From: Geobacter sp.
GTDB taxonomy: Bacteria > Desulfobacterota > Desulfuromonadia > Geobacterales > DSM-12255
DNA length: 64,000 nucleotides
Direction of reading: 5' to 3'
Assembly (NCBI GenBank): GCA_009886125.1
Contig: VFJK01000090.1
Span: 1-64,000, forward strand
Below are positions 7,528 to 16,856 of the stretch, piece by piece. The position numbers and the translations under genes were made by a program. How positions within the stretch are numbered: the stretch's first letter is position 1; each line of letters starts with the position of its first letter. The notes under the pieces were generated by a model. That model saw only the letters and a list, made by a program, of their open reading frames with translations, made no database searches and had not been told where the DNA came from.

Positions 7528-9678
7528 TCAGCGCCGCTTCCGCCCGCCCCTGCCGCCGCTGTCACGCCGGGGCGTTTTCCCGCTGCGGGCAGGCCGCTCG
7601 GCAGCCTCCCCGACCGGCTTGAAACGACTCTTCCACCCCTCCGGTTTTTTCCCCTGGACCGGGACTTTTTTATACTCTTCTCCCGGCGCCCGGGCTGAAG
7701 CAACAACTCCGGCAAGAGTGAACTCGATCTGGCGCCGTTCCGGACTGGCTGCTGCCACGACGACCCTGACCGGGTCGCCGATCCGGTAGCTGACGCCGCT
7801 CCGCTCGCCGATCAGCCTCATCTCCGCCTCCACGAAGCGGTAGGAGTCGTGTTCGAGAGTCGTGACATGGACCAGCCCCTCGACAAAGACGTCAGCGAGT
7901 TCGACGAAGAAGCCGAAAGCAGAGACGCCGCTGACAACGCCGCTAAACTCTTCACCGATCTTCTTGACCATGAACTGGACTTTCTTCAGTTCGACGATGT
8001 CCCGCTCGGCCTCCATGGCCACCCGTTCGCGCTTGCTCGTATGCTCGCCGATATCGGCCAATGACGCCGGGAACCCGGGGAACGGCGATCCTTTCAGCTT
8101 CCCCCGGCCTGCAGCGCCGCTCTGCTGGTGCAGCCATTTGAGCAGGCGATGGACGACCAGGTCCGGGTAGCGGCGGATCGGCGAGGTGAAGTGCGTATAG
8201 CAGGGAGCTGCCAGGCCGAAATGGCCGAGGTTTTCAGCAGCGTAACGGGCCTGTTTCATGCTCCTGAGCAGCATACGGTTGACCAGCCGCTCTTCGGGTT
8301 TGCCGCTCGAAGCGGCAAGCAGGTTGCGGATATCCTCGGGCCTGATGCTGCGCTCTTCTGCAGGAAGATCATAGCCGAGCGGCCGCAGGTACTCGGCCAG
8401 CGCTGCCAGCTTGTCCTGATCCGGCAGTTCGTGGATCCGGTAGAGGGTCGGCACGTCGTGTCCGGTAAGATGAAGCGCCACTGCCTCGTTTGCCGCCAGC
8501 ATGAACGATTCGATGACCTTGTGGGCAAGGTTCCGTTCCGCCTTGAGGATTGCCTCTGCAGCACCGCTCAGGCCGATGACGAGCTCCGCCTCGGGAAGAT
8601 CGAAATCGATGCTGCCGCGGGCCGACCGCATCGCCGCAAGAGCTGCGGAAAGCTCTTTCATGAGCATCAGGTCGCTGACCAGCAGACTGTGGGCAGCCTT
8701 TGCCTCGCTGTCGTCGTGCTCGATGATCCGGCTGACGATCGTGTAGGTCAGGCGGGCGCAGCTTCTGATGATAGAGGGGTAGAACGAGGAAGCGAGCATC
8801 TCGCCGTCCGGATCGAAAAGCATCTCGGCTGTCATGGTCAGCCGGTCGACATCCGGGTTCAGCGAGCAGATACCGTTCGACAGCTCCTCGGGAAGCATCG
8901 GGATACAGCGGTCCGGGAAGTAGACTGACGTCCCCCGGATATAGGCTTCACGGTCGATCGGCGATCCGGGAGTGACATAGTGAGCCACATCGGCGATGGA
9001 TACCCATAAGCGGAAATTCCTCCCCTCTCTCCTGATCGAGACGGCGTCATCGAAATCCCGTGCCGTTTCGCCGTCGATAGTTACCGTAGTATTCCCCCGG
9101 AGATCGTTTCTCCCCTGGAGATCGGCATCGGAAAGAGTTTCGGGGACCCCTTTCGCGAATTTCAGGACTGCATCGGGGAACTCGAACGGAAGATCGAACT
9201 TCCTGATGATAGTCAAGACCTCGACTTGCGGATCATCCGGTGAACCGAGGATCTCGATGATCCTGCCGAAAGCCGGTTTACGGTCCTCGGGATAGGAGGT
9301 CAGTTCAGCGACCACGACCTCCCCGTCCCGGGCATTGCCGTATGCCGATGCCGGTATCAGTATTGACGGCAACCGTTCGTCATCGGGCTTTATGCTGCCG
9401 CCGCGGCGGCTCCAGGAAAAGAGGCCGGTGACCCGCTGCACACCGCGCTCTGTCGTCCTGACGATCCGCCCTTCCCTCTTCCCCCTGGGTGACTCGCCTT
9501 GAACAATGACCTCGACTTTATCTCCATGGAGATTTTCACGAAGATATCGGGCAGGGATGAATATATCCTCACCGCCACCGGCCGGAGTCACGAACCCGTA
9601 GCCATCCCGGTGAACCGAAAGCGTACCTGCCATCCCTTTCAGTTGACCACCTGCTTTTTTCTTCTGCCTTCCTGTCAT
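7528..9678 (-). CDS. rnr: ribonuclease R (RNase II/VacB family 3'-5' exoribonuclease)
   Basis: 716 residues. Order of domains: short basic N-terminus, cold-shock OB domains (about residues 15-150, HRDGYGFVTPAGGGEDIFIP), the RNB catalytic domain (about 190-530) with the metal-binding motif DGETARDFDDAVS and the downstream YFPDRCIPMLPEELSNGICS, then an S1 domain (about 570-660, FSGVVSGVSAFGFFVEL), and a Lys/Arg/Gly-rich tail. It degrades structured RNA and takes part in rRNA and tmRNA quality control. It lacks the extra N-terminal helix-turn-helix region of the longer E. coli enzyme. Monocistronic; a partial inverted-repeat element lies upstream. Confidence 0.95.
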   Translation of the reverse strand: MTGRQKKKAGGQLKGMAGTLSVHRDGYGFVTPAGGGEDIFIPARYLRENLHGDKVEVIVQGESPRGKREGRIVRTTERGVQRVTGLFSWSRRGGSIKPDDERLPSILIPASAYGNARDGEVVVAELTSYPEDRKPAFGRIIEILGSPDDPQVEVLTIIRKFDLPFEFPDAVLKFAKGVPETLSDADLQGRNDLRGNTTVTIDGETARDFDDAVSIRREGRNFRLWVSIADVAHYVTPGSPIDREAYIRGTSVYFPDRCIPMLPEELSNGICSLNPDVDRLTMTAEMLFDPDGEMLASSFYPSIIRSCARLTYTIVSRIIEHDDSEAKAAHSLLVSDLMLMKELSAALAAMRSARGSIDFDLPEAELVIGLSGAAEAILKAERNLAHKVIESFMLAANEAVALHLTGHDVPTLYRIHELPDQDKLAALAEYLRPLGYDLPAEERSIRPEDIRNLLAASSGKPEERLVNRMLLRSMKQARYAAENLGHFGLAAPCYTHFTSPIRRYPDLVVHRLLKWLHQQSGAAGRGKLKGSPFPGFPASLADIGEHTSKRERVAMEAERDIVELKKVQFMVKKIGEEFSGVVSGVSAFGFFVELADVFVEGLVHVTTLEHDSYRFVEAEMRLIGERSGVSYRIGDPVRVVVAAASPERRQIEFTLAGVVASARAPGEEYKKVPVQGKKPEGWKSRFKPVGEAAERPARSGKTPRRDSGGRGGRKRR

Positions 9679-9731
9679 CCGTGTCCCTTTTTCTCAACCT
9701 TGATTGATAGCTATGACATGCGCGGCGTTTA

Positions 9732-9776
9732 GCCCCGGCTGTTTCCGTTCGTTTCGGCTCTCACTGTCACGGATTC
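9732..9776. repeat. partial copy of the 166-bp inverted-repeat element (one end only)
   Basis: GCCCCGGCTGTTTCCGTTCG to TGTCACGGATTC matches one end of the full element at 13925-14090 (reverse orientation) with a few substitutions. The other end is not visible, so this copy appears truncated. It sits in the divergent gap between rnr and the transglycosylase gene. Confidence 0.6.
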
Positions 9777-9912
9777 ACACTCTAAGCAATAAGATGAACC
9801 AGCCTGAAATCAATCATAAATGTCGCCTCTTTGGATAATAATGTCAAATTCCTTTTGCCAACACGCTGATGAAGAGGCTAAACTCAGCAAAAAAGTCACC
9901 CCTGAGGGTTTC

Positions 9913-12006
9913 ATGCTTGTACGCTACTCATCCGTCATCTTCGCCACGCTCCTGCTCTCTCTTCCTGCTTCCGGGATCGAGGTGTCGCCAACAGCCCCTG
10001 ATCCACTCGCACCAGCAGCTGCGCAGATGAAACTGAAGAACTACTCATCCGCAGCAAAGCTTGCAATGGATTCTCCGGAGAGCGGACAGCGCGATCTTCT
10101 CACCGGGATCGCCGAACTGAAACGCAAACGGTATGACGATGCGTCAAAGTCGCTCGCAAAGGCGGCAAAAAGCTATCCGCTCCTTGCAGATTATGCCCTG
10201 TATTATCAAGCAGAGTCAGACCTACGGAGAGAGCAGAAAACAGAAGCTTTGACTTCACTGAGAACGCTCCTGAAAGAGTACCCGGAATCGCCTCTTGCAC
10301 GAAGAGCCCTGCTGAAACAAGGGGACCTGCTCTTCGACAGCGGGGATCACCTCTCTGCAAATGCTCTGTATCAGCAGTTTGTCGGGAAGTACGCTTCCGG
10401 AAACGATGCTGTCCAGGCATCGTACCGCTCTGCGATCTGCAAAGAGAAAACAGGTGACCCGGCAGGGGGAGCAGGGATACTCCGCTCGATATGGCTCAAC
10501 TCCCCGGCTACTCTGCAGGCAGCAAAGGCAGAAGAGGATCTGAATCGCCTTACCGCAGCAGGTACCGCTGTCGCTGTATACTCGTCACAGGAGCTCTTCA
10601 AACGGGCCGGCCTCCTGTACGATCAGCGCCGCTTCGAAGCAGCGCTTGCTGCTTTCCTCTTCATTGATGCGAACCCGGAGAAAAAGGAGTTCAAGGAGCG
10701 GCTTGCACTCAAGATCGGCCAGACCCTCCTGAAACTGCGCCGCTACAAGGAGGCTGAACAGAGTCTGAATGCTCTTGCCTCAGCCGATGCCGGGAAAGAG
10801 ACCAGATCCGAAGCTGCCTACCTGATGGCACGGGCAATCGAGAAAAACGGCAGGGACGACGATGCGATTGCCGCCTATAGTAAAGTCGCTGCGGATTTCC
10901 CGGACAGCGCTGAAGCAGACAGATCCCTTCTGGATGCCGCTTTTGTCAGAAAATTCCAGAACAGGCCGCTGGATGTGGTCCGACAGCTCCGGAAACTTCT
11001 CGACAGGTACCCGAAAACCACCCTGAAGCAGAGAATACTCTGGGAAAACGGCTGGGCCGAGTATCTATCCGGTAACAATCGCCCGGCAGCAGATCTGTTC
11101 AAAAAGCTTTTCAAGGCCGAGGAGTACCGTGAAAGGGCTCTCTACTGGCATGCACGGGCATCTGCTGCAGCCGGGGACAGCGCTCTGGCAGCGGAAAACT
11201 ATGCGACGCTCAAAAAAGATTTCCCGTATGGATTCTATACGCTCCGGGCCCCGAAGAGTTCTTCTGAACCTGCTGACGATTCGATACCGAAGCTCCCGGC
11301 TGACCCCAGGGAATCGTTCCCCATGCCGGATGGATTCGAGCGGGTAAAGGCTCTCATCAGTCTGGGTCTTTTAGACGATGCAGGGACCGAGCTCGCTTTC
11401 ATCAGGAAAAACCCGGGGAAAGTGAAGAACGAGCCGGGGCTTGCACGGCTCTATCTTGAGATCGGCAATCATAATGCTGCAATGGCTCTTTACAAATCCT
11501 CCCTGCTGAAACGGACATCCGAGAACAGAAAAGCCTGGACTGCCCTCTACCCGAAGGCATACGCTGATCTGATCCTGAAGTACTCTGAAAAAGCCGGTGT
11601 AGATCCAAACCTTGCGTTTGCCGTCATGCGTTCCGAAAGTGCCTTCGCGCCTTCTGCCACCTCGCCGGTCGGTGCACGCGGCCTGATGCAGCTCATGCCG
11701 CATACTGCCGCCCTGGTGCTCAAGGAGAAGAAGATCGATCCTGACCGGCTTTATGACCCGGAGCTGAACATCCGGCTCGGAACGAAACACTTACGGGAGC
11801 TGATCGACCAGTACAACGGGAATCTCGTGGCAGTCATAGCCTCCTACAATGCGGGCAGCCACAACGTGAACCGCTGGCTCAAGACCTACTCCGGACTGCA
11901 GACAGAAGAATTCATCGAAAGTATCCCGTTCGGAGAGACCCGGGACTATGTGAAAAAGGTCCTGGCAACAGCTGACCTGTATAAACGGCTCTACGGCTCG
12001 AAATAG
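9913..12006 (+). CDS. soluble lytic murein transglycosylase (Slt70-like) with TPR-type repeats
   Basis: 697 residues from ATG 9913, chosen because TGAGGG precedes it and the product begins with a signal peptide (MLVRYSSVIFATLLLSLPAS). A long alpha-helical superhelix of TPR-like repeats (about residues 30-520) precedes the SLT catalytic domain (about 545-680): VDPNLAFAVMRSESAF with the catalytic Glu, then GARGLMQLMPHTA, and AVIASYNAGSHNVNRW. The enzyme cleaves peptidoglycan between MurNAc and GlcNAc, making 1,6-anhydroMurNAc ends, in the periplasm. Single gene, ending before a palindromic repeat. Confidence 0.92.
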   Translation: MLVRYSSVIFATLLLSLPASGIEVSPTAPDPLAPAAAQMKLKNYSSAAKLAMDSPESGQRDLLTGIAELKRKRYDDASKSLAKAAKSYPLLADYALYYQAESDLRREQKTEALTSLRTLLKEYPESPLARRALLKQGDLLFDSGDHLSANALYQQFVGKYASGNDAVQASYRSAICKEKTGDPAGGAGILRSIWLNSPATLQAAKAEEDLNRLTAAGTAVAVYSSQELFKRAGLLYDQRRFEAALAAFLFIDANPEKKEFKERLALKIGQTLLKLRRYKEAEQSLNALASADAGKETRSEAAYLMARAIEKNGRDDDAIAAYSKVAADFPDSAEADRSLLDAAFVRKFQNRPLDVVRQLRKLLDRYPKTTLKQRILWENGWAEYLSGNNRPAADLFKKLFKAEEYRERALYWHARASAAAGDSALAAENYATLKKDFPYGFYTLRAPKSSSEPADDSIPKLPADPRESFPMPDGFERVKALISLGLLDDAGTELAFIRKNPGKVKNEPGLARLYLEIGNHNAAMALYKSSLLKRTSENRKAWTALYPKAYADLILKYSEKAGVDPNLAFAVMRSESAFAPSATSPVGARGLMQLMPHTAALVLKEKKIDPDRLYDPELNIRLGTKHLRELIDQYNGNLVAVIASYNAGSHNVNRWLKTYSGLQTEEFIESIPFGETRDYVKKVLATADLYKRLYGSK

Positions 12007-12057
12007 TTTTCTTCCTGATATTCATCTGGAGTTTCCACCTAAGAAAAACGTCCAAAC

Positions 12058-12134
12058 CCAACCCCCCTCAATCCCCCCTTGTCAGGGGGGAAGCCCATAA
12101 GCCTCCCTTGATAAGGGGAGGTTTGGAGGGGTTA
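12058..12134. repeat. C/G-run palindromic intergenic repeat, copy 1
   Basis: Two back-to-back hairpins: CCCCCCTT-GT-CAGGGGGG and CCTCCCTTGATAAGGGGAGG, flanked by CCAACCCCCCTC and GGAGGGGTTA. A near-identical copy lies at 55061-55135. Probably a REP-like element; it could also stop transcription from the transglycosylase gene. Confidence 0.7.
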
Positions 12135-12143
12135 CTTCACCAT

Positions 12144-12171
12144 TTGACAGCATACTGATAATCTGTATAAT
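12144..12171 (+). promoter_or_regulatory. sigma70 promoter of the MarR-efflux operon, with nearby direct repeats
   Basis: TTGACA (12144-12149), 16-base spacer, perfect TATAAT (12166-12171). Immediately downstream TTGCAT occurs twice (12171-12176 and 12182-12187), where a MarR-family repressor could bind its own promoter. Confidence 0.65.
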
Positions 12172-12216
12172 TGCATAACGGTTGCATTCCAATACGTTCC
12201 CATATTGAGGATCAGG

Positions 12217-12627
12217 ATGACTGAAGTATCCAAGAGCATCGGCTTTCTCCTGTCAAAGGCCTATCAGCGGGCATGTGCCCTCTACAAAGAGAAATTCGAC
12301 CACTACAATCTTACCCCCCAGCAGTTCGGACTGTTACGGTTCCTCTGGGAGGAGGACGGTATAACCCAGGTGGATCTTTCAACCAGGAGCCAGATCGACC
12401 GGACGACCATCGGCGGACTGATTGACCGGCTTGAACAGTCGAAGCTGCTCGTGCGGCTTCCTCACCCGGGTGACCGGAGAGCCTACCGGATCTCCCTGAC
12501 CGAATCCGGGAAAGGTCTTGAGAAGGAACTCACGCCTCTTGCTGAAGAGCTTCACAAAGCCATTCTTGCTCCTCTCTCTCCTGAAGAGGTCGTCTTCCTT
12601 ACAACCATCCTCCAAAAGCTCAGATAA
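12217..12627 (+). CDS. MarR-family transcriptional regulator
   Basis: 136 residues from ATG 12217 (GAGG 8 bases upstream); a TTG four codons earlier is less likely. Winged helix-turn-helix: LTPQQFGLLRFLWEEDGITQ, recognition region RTTIGGLIDRLEQ, then the wing PHPGDRRAYRISLTESG, with dimerisation helices at both ends. MarR proteins usually repress a neighbouring efflux operon and release DNA when they bind a phenolic or lipophilic ligand. It is the first gene of the operon with the TolC, EmrA and EmrB homologues, which fits that role. Confidence 0.9.
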   Translation: MTEVSKSIGFLLSKAYQRACALYKEKFDHYNLTPQQFGLLRFLWEEDGITQVDLSTRSQIDRTTIGGLIDRLEQSKLLVRLPHPGDRRAYRISLTESGKGLEKELTPLAEELHKAILAPLSPEEVVFLTTILQKLR

Positions 12628-12640
12628 GTACGGAGATCCC

Positions 12641-13918
12641 ATGGAACCCACCAAAACTACGTTCAGGATACTTGCAGGATCGGTTTCTTTGATCCTTTGT
12701 CTCGTCTCTGCAGCAGGAGCTGCACAGATCACCCTGAAGGAGTGCCTTGAGCAGGCGCTGCAGAACAATCCATCGCTCAAGGTCAGCCGCAATGACCGCC
12801 TGATCCAGTCGGAGAATGTCTCGATCGCTGACAGCAGCTACTATCCCCGGGTGGATCTTCAAGCCGGATACACTGCTCTGCTCGAGCCTCAGGCGATCAA
12901 GTCGGGCGGCGGCTCTTTTGAGACCCAGCAGCCCGATTTTGCGTTTGCGTCATTGAGCATCTATCAGACCCTCTACGACTTCGGCCGGAGAGAGCGGCGC
13001 AAAGAGCAGGCGTCCCTGCAGGAAGGGACCATCGATTCGAATTACACTGCCTTGAAGAAGGATGTATCTCTCCAGGTCATCAACAGCTACTACGCGGTCC
13101 TCCTTCAGGGGAGACTGCTTGCCGCGGCAAAGGACGAGGTCGCCCAGCGGGAACAGCACCTTAAAGTCGCGACCGCTCTGTATGAAGAAGGGGTCACGAC
13201 ACGGAACGACCTCCTCCAGGCGGAGGTAAAACTCTCTGCCAGCAGGCAGAAGCTTCTTTCTGCCGGCAATCAGCTGGGAAACAACTGGCTTCGCCTCAAC
13301 TATCTCACCGGGAATCCTCCTAAAAACCGGGCGACTCTCTCGGAAGAAGCCACTATTGAACCGCCGCAAACGAAGCCGCTCGAACCGGGAAAACGTGATG
13401 AGATCGCTGCCCAGCGATCTGTCATCAAGGCAGGTGAATCCCTGGTGGAAGAGAGCCGGCGTGAGATCTACCCGGAGCTGTTCCTGAAAGCCGGGATCGA
13501 TTACCTGCAAAACAGCAAGGTCGTCGAGCAGACCATGACAGGTGCGACCATCGGCCTGAAGGTCAACCTGTTCGACGGTATGGCGACAACGTCTCGCCAG
13601 AGGCAGGCGGTCAGGATGCTTGACCGGGAAAAAGAGCGCCTCAGATCCCTTGAAGAGAGCCTCTTGCTCGAAGTCAATACCGCCCGGAACGATCTGACTG
13701 TAGCTGGCGAGCGGATCAGCATGACGCAGACGGCGATCACCCAGAGCGAAGAAAACCTCCGGATCAACAGTGACCGCTACAGTGCGCAGGTCGGCACCGC
13801 TACCGAGGTGATCGATGCCCAGACCCTGCTCAGCCAGGCACGGAGCGATCATTACCAGGCCCTGTTCGACCTTCAGGTGGCCAGGGCACGGGTCAAGCGG
13901 GCGACCGGTGAGCTGTAG
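12641..13918 (+). CDS. TolC-family outer membrane efflux protein
   Basis: 425 residues from ATG 12641 (GGAG upstream), 13 bp after marR. Signal peptide (ILAGSVSLILCLVSAAGAA), then the typical double repeat of long helices: TLKECLEQALQNNPSLK near the start, and in the second half the matching segment around ATEVIDAQTLLSQARSDHYQALFDLQVARARVKRATG. TolC proteins form trimeric outer membrane channels used by tripartite pumps. The 208-bp gap to the next pump gene contains the 166-bp inverted-repeat element. Confidence 0.92.
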   Translation: MEPTKTTFRILAGSVSLILCLVSAAGAAQITLKECLEQALQNNPSLKVSRNDRLIQSENVSIADSSYYPRVDLQAGYTALLEPQAIKSGGGSFETQQPDFAFASLSIYQTLYDFGRRERRKEQASLQEGTIDSNYTALKKDVSLQVINSYYAVLLQGRLLAAAKDEVAQREQHLKVATALYEEGVTTRNDLLQAEVKLSASRQKLLSAGNQLGNNWLRLNYLTGNPPKNRATLSEEATIEPPQTKPLEPGKRDEIAAQRSVIKAGESLVEESRREIYPELFLKAGIDYLQNSKVVEQTMTGATIGLKVNLFDGMATTSRQRQAVRMLDREKERLRSLEESLLLEVNTARNDLTVAGERISMTQTAITQSEENLRINSDRYSAQVGTATEVIDAQTLLSQARSDHYQALFDLQVARARVKRATGEL

Positions 13919-13924
13919 CCGGCT

Positions 13925-14090
13925 GAATCCGTGACAATGAGAGCCGTATCGAACGTAAACAGCCGGGGCCGATCGCCGGCTATGAACGTGGAGAATCTAA
14001 GCCGGTAGATCTGTGAGGTAACCGGACAATCATCAGTGATGCAAAGGCAGAGGCGTTGCAGTGAGAGACGGCTCTCATTATCACGGATTC
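13925..14090. mobile_element. 166-bp MITE-like element with 23-bp terminal inverted repeats
   Basis: The ends GAATCCGTGACAATGAGAG (plus CCGT) and the reverse complement at 14068-14090 match at 22 of 23 bases. The interior has no gene. A diverged full copy in opposite orientation is at 59908-60076 and a partial copy at 9732-9776. No target-site duplication is obvious. It separates the TolC gene from its pump partners. Confidence 0.6.
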
Positions 14091-14126
14091 AAATGATATC
14101 TTAAAACCTCCAAAAAGGAGCAGATT

Positions 14127-15215
14127 GTGGGAACTGAAGATATCAATACTGAAGGGAAGAGTATCGCCCCGACCGGGAACGGGAAGAAAATAAGAGCGGG
14201 CATAATCCTCTCCATCTTCTTCGGAGTGATTATCGCTGTCTTGCTCTGGTGGTGGATACACAACATCAACCGGATCGCGACTGATAATGCTTTCATCGAA
14301 GCTCACCTTCATTCGGTTTCATCCAGGGTAGCCGGCAGGGTCGAGCGGGTCGCGGTCAAAGACAACCAGTTTGTCCGGAAAGGCGATCTCCTCTTCGAGA
14401 TCGATCAGGCAGACTTCCGGGTGAAGATCGACGAAGCTTCAGCGACTCTGGAGATGACACGAAACGAGACATCCGGAGATGTTGCCAAGGTCGATCAGAG
14501 CCGGGCTGAACTCGAGCAGAGCAAGGCACGGCTTCTTCAGGCCGGGAGTGACTTGAAGCGGGGAAAAGCCCTGTTCGCAAAGGAGGTCATCCCGCGGGAG
14601 CAGCTGGAACGGCTGGAGACAGCGTCAAAGGTAGCTGCTGCGCAGGTCGAGGAGAAGGAAGAGAACCTGAAGCGGACACGAGCCGAAGCAGGGATGAGCA
14701 GCAGCGGCAGCAGAGAGGCAAAAAGTGCCCAGCGCAAGGCGCAGCTCGAAGCAGCACGGCTGCAGGCCGGGTATACCAGAATAATCGCCCCGGCTGACGG
14801 TTTTGTGACACGAAAGAGCATCGAGCCCGGCAACTATATCCAGACCGGACAGCCGGCAATGGTCCTTGTCTCCCTTGATGATTCCTGGGTCACGGCAAAC
14901 TACAAGGAGAGCCAGCTGACCTGGGTAAAGCCGGGACAGAAGGTCGAGTTCAAAGTTGACACCTATCCGGGGAAAAAGTTCACCGGTTCGGTCGAAAGCA
15001 TCATGGCCGGGACCGGTTCGGTGTTCTCCCTCTTCCCGCCTGAAAACGCCACCGGCAATTATGTGAAGGTCGTGCAGCGTATCCCGGTCAGGATAGCCAT
15101 CGACCACAAAAGCGACCCGGAACACCTCCTCAGGGCCGGCATGAGCGTCGAGCCGACCATCTTCACTGGCCGTACGGTGAAAGACGCTCTTCACAACATG
15201 AACCCGTTCCGCTGA
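14127..15215 (+). CDS. HlyD/EmrA-type membrane fusion protein
   Basis: 362 residues from GTG 14127 (AAGGAG 6 bases upstream). Short cytoplasmic basic N-terminus, one membrane helix (AGIILSIFFGVIIAVLLWWWI), a biotinyl-lipoyl-like hairpin (VAVKDNQFVRKGDLLFEIDQADF), a long coiled coil (about residues 95-200, rich in Glu, Lys and Ala), then the barrel region (DGFVTRKSIEPGNYIQTGQPAMV). It bridges the inner membrane EmrB-type transporter to the TolC channel across the periplasm. Confidence 0.92.
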   Translation: MGTEDINTEGKSIAPTGNGKKIRAGIILSIFFGVIIAVLLWWWIHNINRIATDNAFIEAHLHSVSSRVAGRVERVAVKDNQFVRKGDLLFEIDQADFRVKIDEASATLEMTRNETSGDVAKVDQSRAELEQSKARLLQAGSDLKRGKALFAKEVIPREQLERLETASKVAAAQVEEKEENLKRTRAEAGMSSSGSREAKSAQRKAQLEAARLQAGYTRIIAPADGFVTRKSIEPGNYIQTGQPAMVLVSLDDSWVTANYKESQLTWVKPGQKVEFKVDTYPGKKFTGSVESIMAGTGSVFSLFPPENATGNYVKVVQRIPVRIAIDHKSDPEHLLRAGMSVEPTIFTGRTVKDALHNMNPFR

Positions 15216-15227
15216 CAAAACGAGATC

Positions 15228-15304
15228 CGTAGGGGCGCAGGGCCTGCGCCCTGACTTCGGCATAACCTTTATCTCCAAACGGGCGGACGCCGTCCGCCCC
15301 TACA
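15228..15304. repeat. GTAGGGGCG-family palindromic repeat, copy 1
   Basis: Outer ends GTAGGGGCG and CGCCCCTAC are inverted; inside are the hairpins GGCGCAGG-GCCTGCGCC and GGGCGGACG-CCGTCCGCCC. A second copy at 25092-25139 has the same ends. It lies between the EmrA and EmrB genes, only 13 bases before the latter, so it may affect translation or mRNA stability. Confidence 0.65.
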
Positions 15305-15317
15305 CACGGCAAATTGC

Positions 15318-16856
15318 ATGCAAACAGCGCAAAAAACTGTCAACAAGTGGCTCATCACGCTCGCCGTCATGCTCCCCACCATCATGGAGATCATCGACAC
15401 CTCGGTCGCCAATGTCGCCCTCCCCCATATGCAGGGGAGCCTCAATGCCGGCACCGATGAGGTCACCTGGGTACTGACCAGCTACCTTGTCAGCAATGCC
15501 ATAGTCCTGCCGATGACCGGCTGGCTGGCCCGGCTGTTCGGGAGAAAGCGGTTCCTCATCACCTGCATCATCCTCTTCACTCTCGCCTCTTTTCTCTGCG
15601 GAGCCGCTCCCAACCTGGGGATGCTGATCTTTTTCCGGGTCCTCCAGGGGGCTGCCGGCGGTGCGCTGATCCCGATCAGTCAGGCGATCATGATGGAGAC
15701 CTTCCCCCCGCATCAGCGGGGGATGGCAATGGCGATCTTCGGCATCGGCGCGATGTTCGGACCGATCATCGGACCGGCGCTTGGCGGCTGGATAACCGAC
15801 AACATGAGCTGGCGCTGGATCTTCTACATCAATATCCCGATCGGCCTGATCGCCGTCATCATGGCGACCGCCTTCATTCACGATCCGGCCTATTCGCAAC
15901 GCATAAAGATGAAGATCGACTACTGGGGGCTCATCTTCCTCTCCGTCGGCCTCGGATCTCTCCAGGTGGTCCTTGACAAGGGTCAGCAGGAGGACTGGTT
16001 CAACTCGCCGTTCATCCTGGCATTTGCCGCACTGTCGATCATCTCTCTGGTGCTGATGGTCCGGACCGAACTCCGCAATCCGCAGCCGATCGTCAACCTG
16101 CGCCTGTTCAAGAACATCTCCTACGCAGCCGGGACCTGCATCATGTTCGTCGTCGGCTTCTGCCTCTACAGTTCGATCATGCTGATACCGCTCTTCCTGC
16201 AGACGCTCATGGGGTACAATGCCACAAAAGCCGGGATGGTCCTGGCTCCGGGCGGTCTGGCGACACTCTTCACCATGCCGCTCGTCGGGACGATGCTGCA
16301 GAAGTACGACGGCCGGAAGATCGTCCTCTGCGGGCTTTCCATCGGAGCGATCGCCATGTTCCAGATGCGCGGTTTCTCCCTGGATGCCGCTTATCCCGAC
16401 TTTGTCTGGCCGCGGGTCGTCCTCGGGATCGGCCTGGCCATGACCTTTGTCCCGTTGACCACGATCACTCTGGCGACCATAGCAAAAGAGGAGATGGGGA
16501 ATGCGACCGGGATGTACAACCTGATGCGGAATATGGGCGGAAGTTTCGGCATCGCCATATCCACGACGGTCCTGGCCCGGGACAGCCAGTTTTTCCAGAC
16601 CCAGCTGGCCTCCGGTATCAACAGTTTCGGCACGAAGTACCGGATGGCCTATGAGAATATCAAAGCCGCCCTTCTCTATCGCGGCATCGACAGTTTCACA
16701 GCCGAGAAGCAGGCGACGACCATGATCTACAACAATCTCCGCCGGCACGCCGGCATGCTTTCCTACAACCACATCTTCTGGTATGTCGGCCTCGCGTTCA
16801 TCGGCATCATACCGCTGTTGCTCCTCCTCAAAAGGCCGCAGATGGAGCGGCATTGA
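15318..16856 (+). CDS. DHA2-family MFS multidrug transporter (EmrB/QacA type)
   Basis: 512 residues with about 14 predicted membrane helices. Signature segments: LPTIMEIIDTSVANVALPHM in helix 1 (motif D1 region), the motif A loop GWLARLFGRKRFL, and the antiporter motif C (GAMFGPIIGPALGGWI). Such transporters export lipophilic compounds by proton antiport and work with EmrA- and TolC-type partners, both of which are directly upstream under a MarR regulator. The substrate cannot be told from sequence. The ATG has no good Shine-Dalgarno site because a palindromic repeat lies just before it. Confidence 0.93.
   Translation: MQTAQKTVNKWLITLAVMLPTIMEIIDTSVANVALPHMQGSLNAGTDEVTWVLTSYLVSNAIVLPMTGWLARLFGRKRFLITCIILFTLASFLCGAAPNLGMLIFFRVLQGAAGGALIPISQAIMMETFPPHQRGMAMAIFGIGAMFGPIIGPALGGWITDNMSWRWIFYINIPIGLIAVIMATAFIHDPAYSQRIKMKIDYWGLIFLSVGLGSLQVVLDKGQQEDWFNSPFILAFAALSIISLVLMVRTELRNPQPIVNLRLFKNISYAAGTCIMFVVGFCLYSSIMLIPLFLQTLMGYNATKAGMVLAPGGLATLFTMPLVGTMLQKYDGRKIVLCGLSIGAIAMFQMRGFSLDAAYPDFVWPRVVLGIGLAMTFVPLTTITLATIAKEEMGNATGMYNLMRNMGGSFGIAISTTVLARDSQFFQTQLASGINSFGTKYRMAYENIKAALLYRGIDSFTAEKQATTMIYNNLRRHAGMLSYNHIFWYVGLAFIGIIPLLLLLKRPQMERH

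Noticed and set aside
8128-8928. 266-codon frame on the plus strand inside rnr
   Set aside because: Antisense to the conserved catalytic domain of RNase R, no ribosome site and no recognisable domain.
15300-16853. 517-codon open frame on the minus strand opposite the EmrB-type gene
   Set aside because: Very rich in His, Asp, Arg and Gly with no domain; it mirrors a GC-rich membrane protein gene whose plus-strand product is unmistakable.
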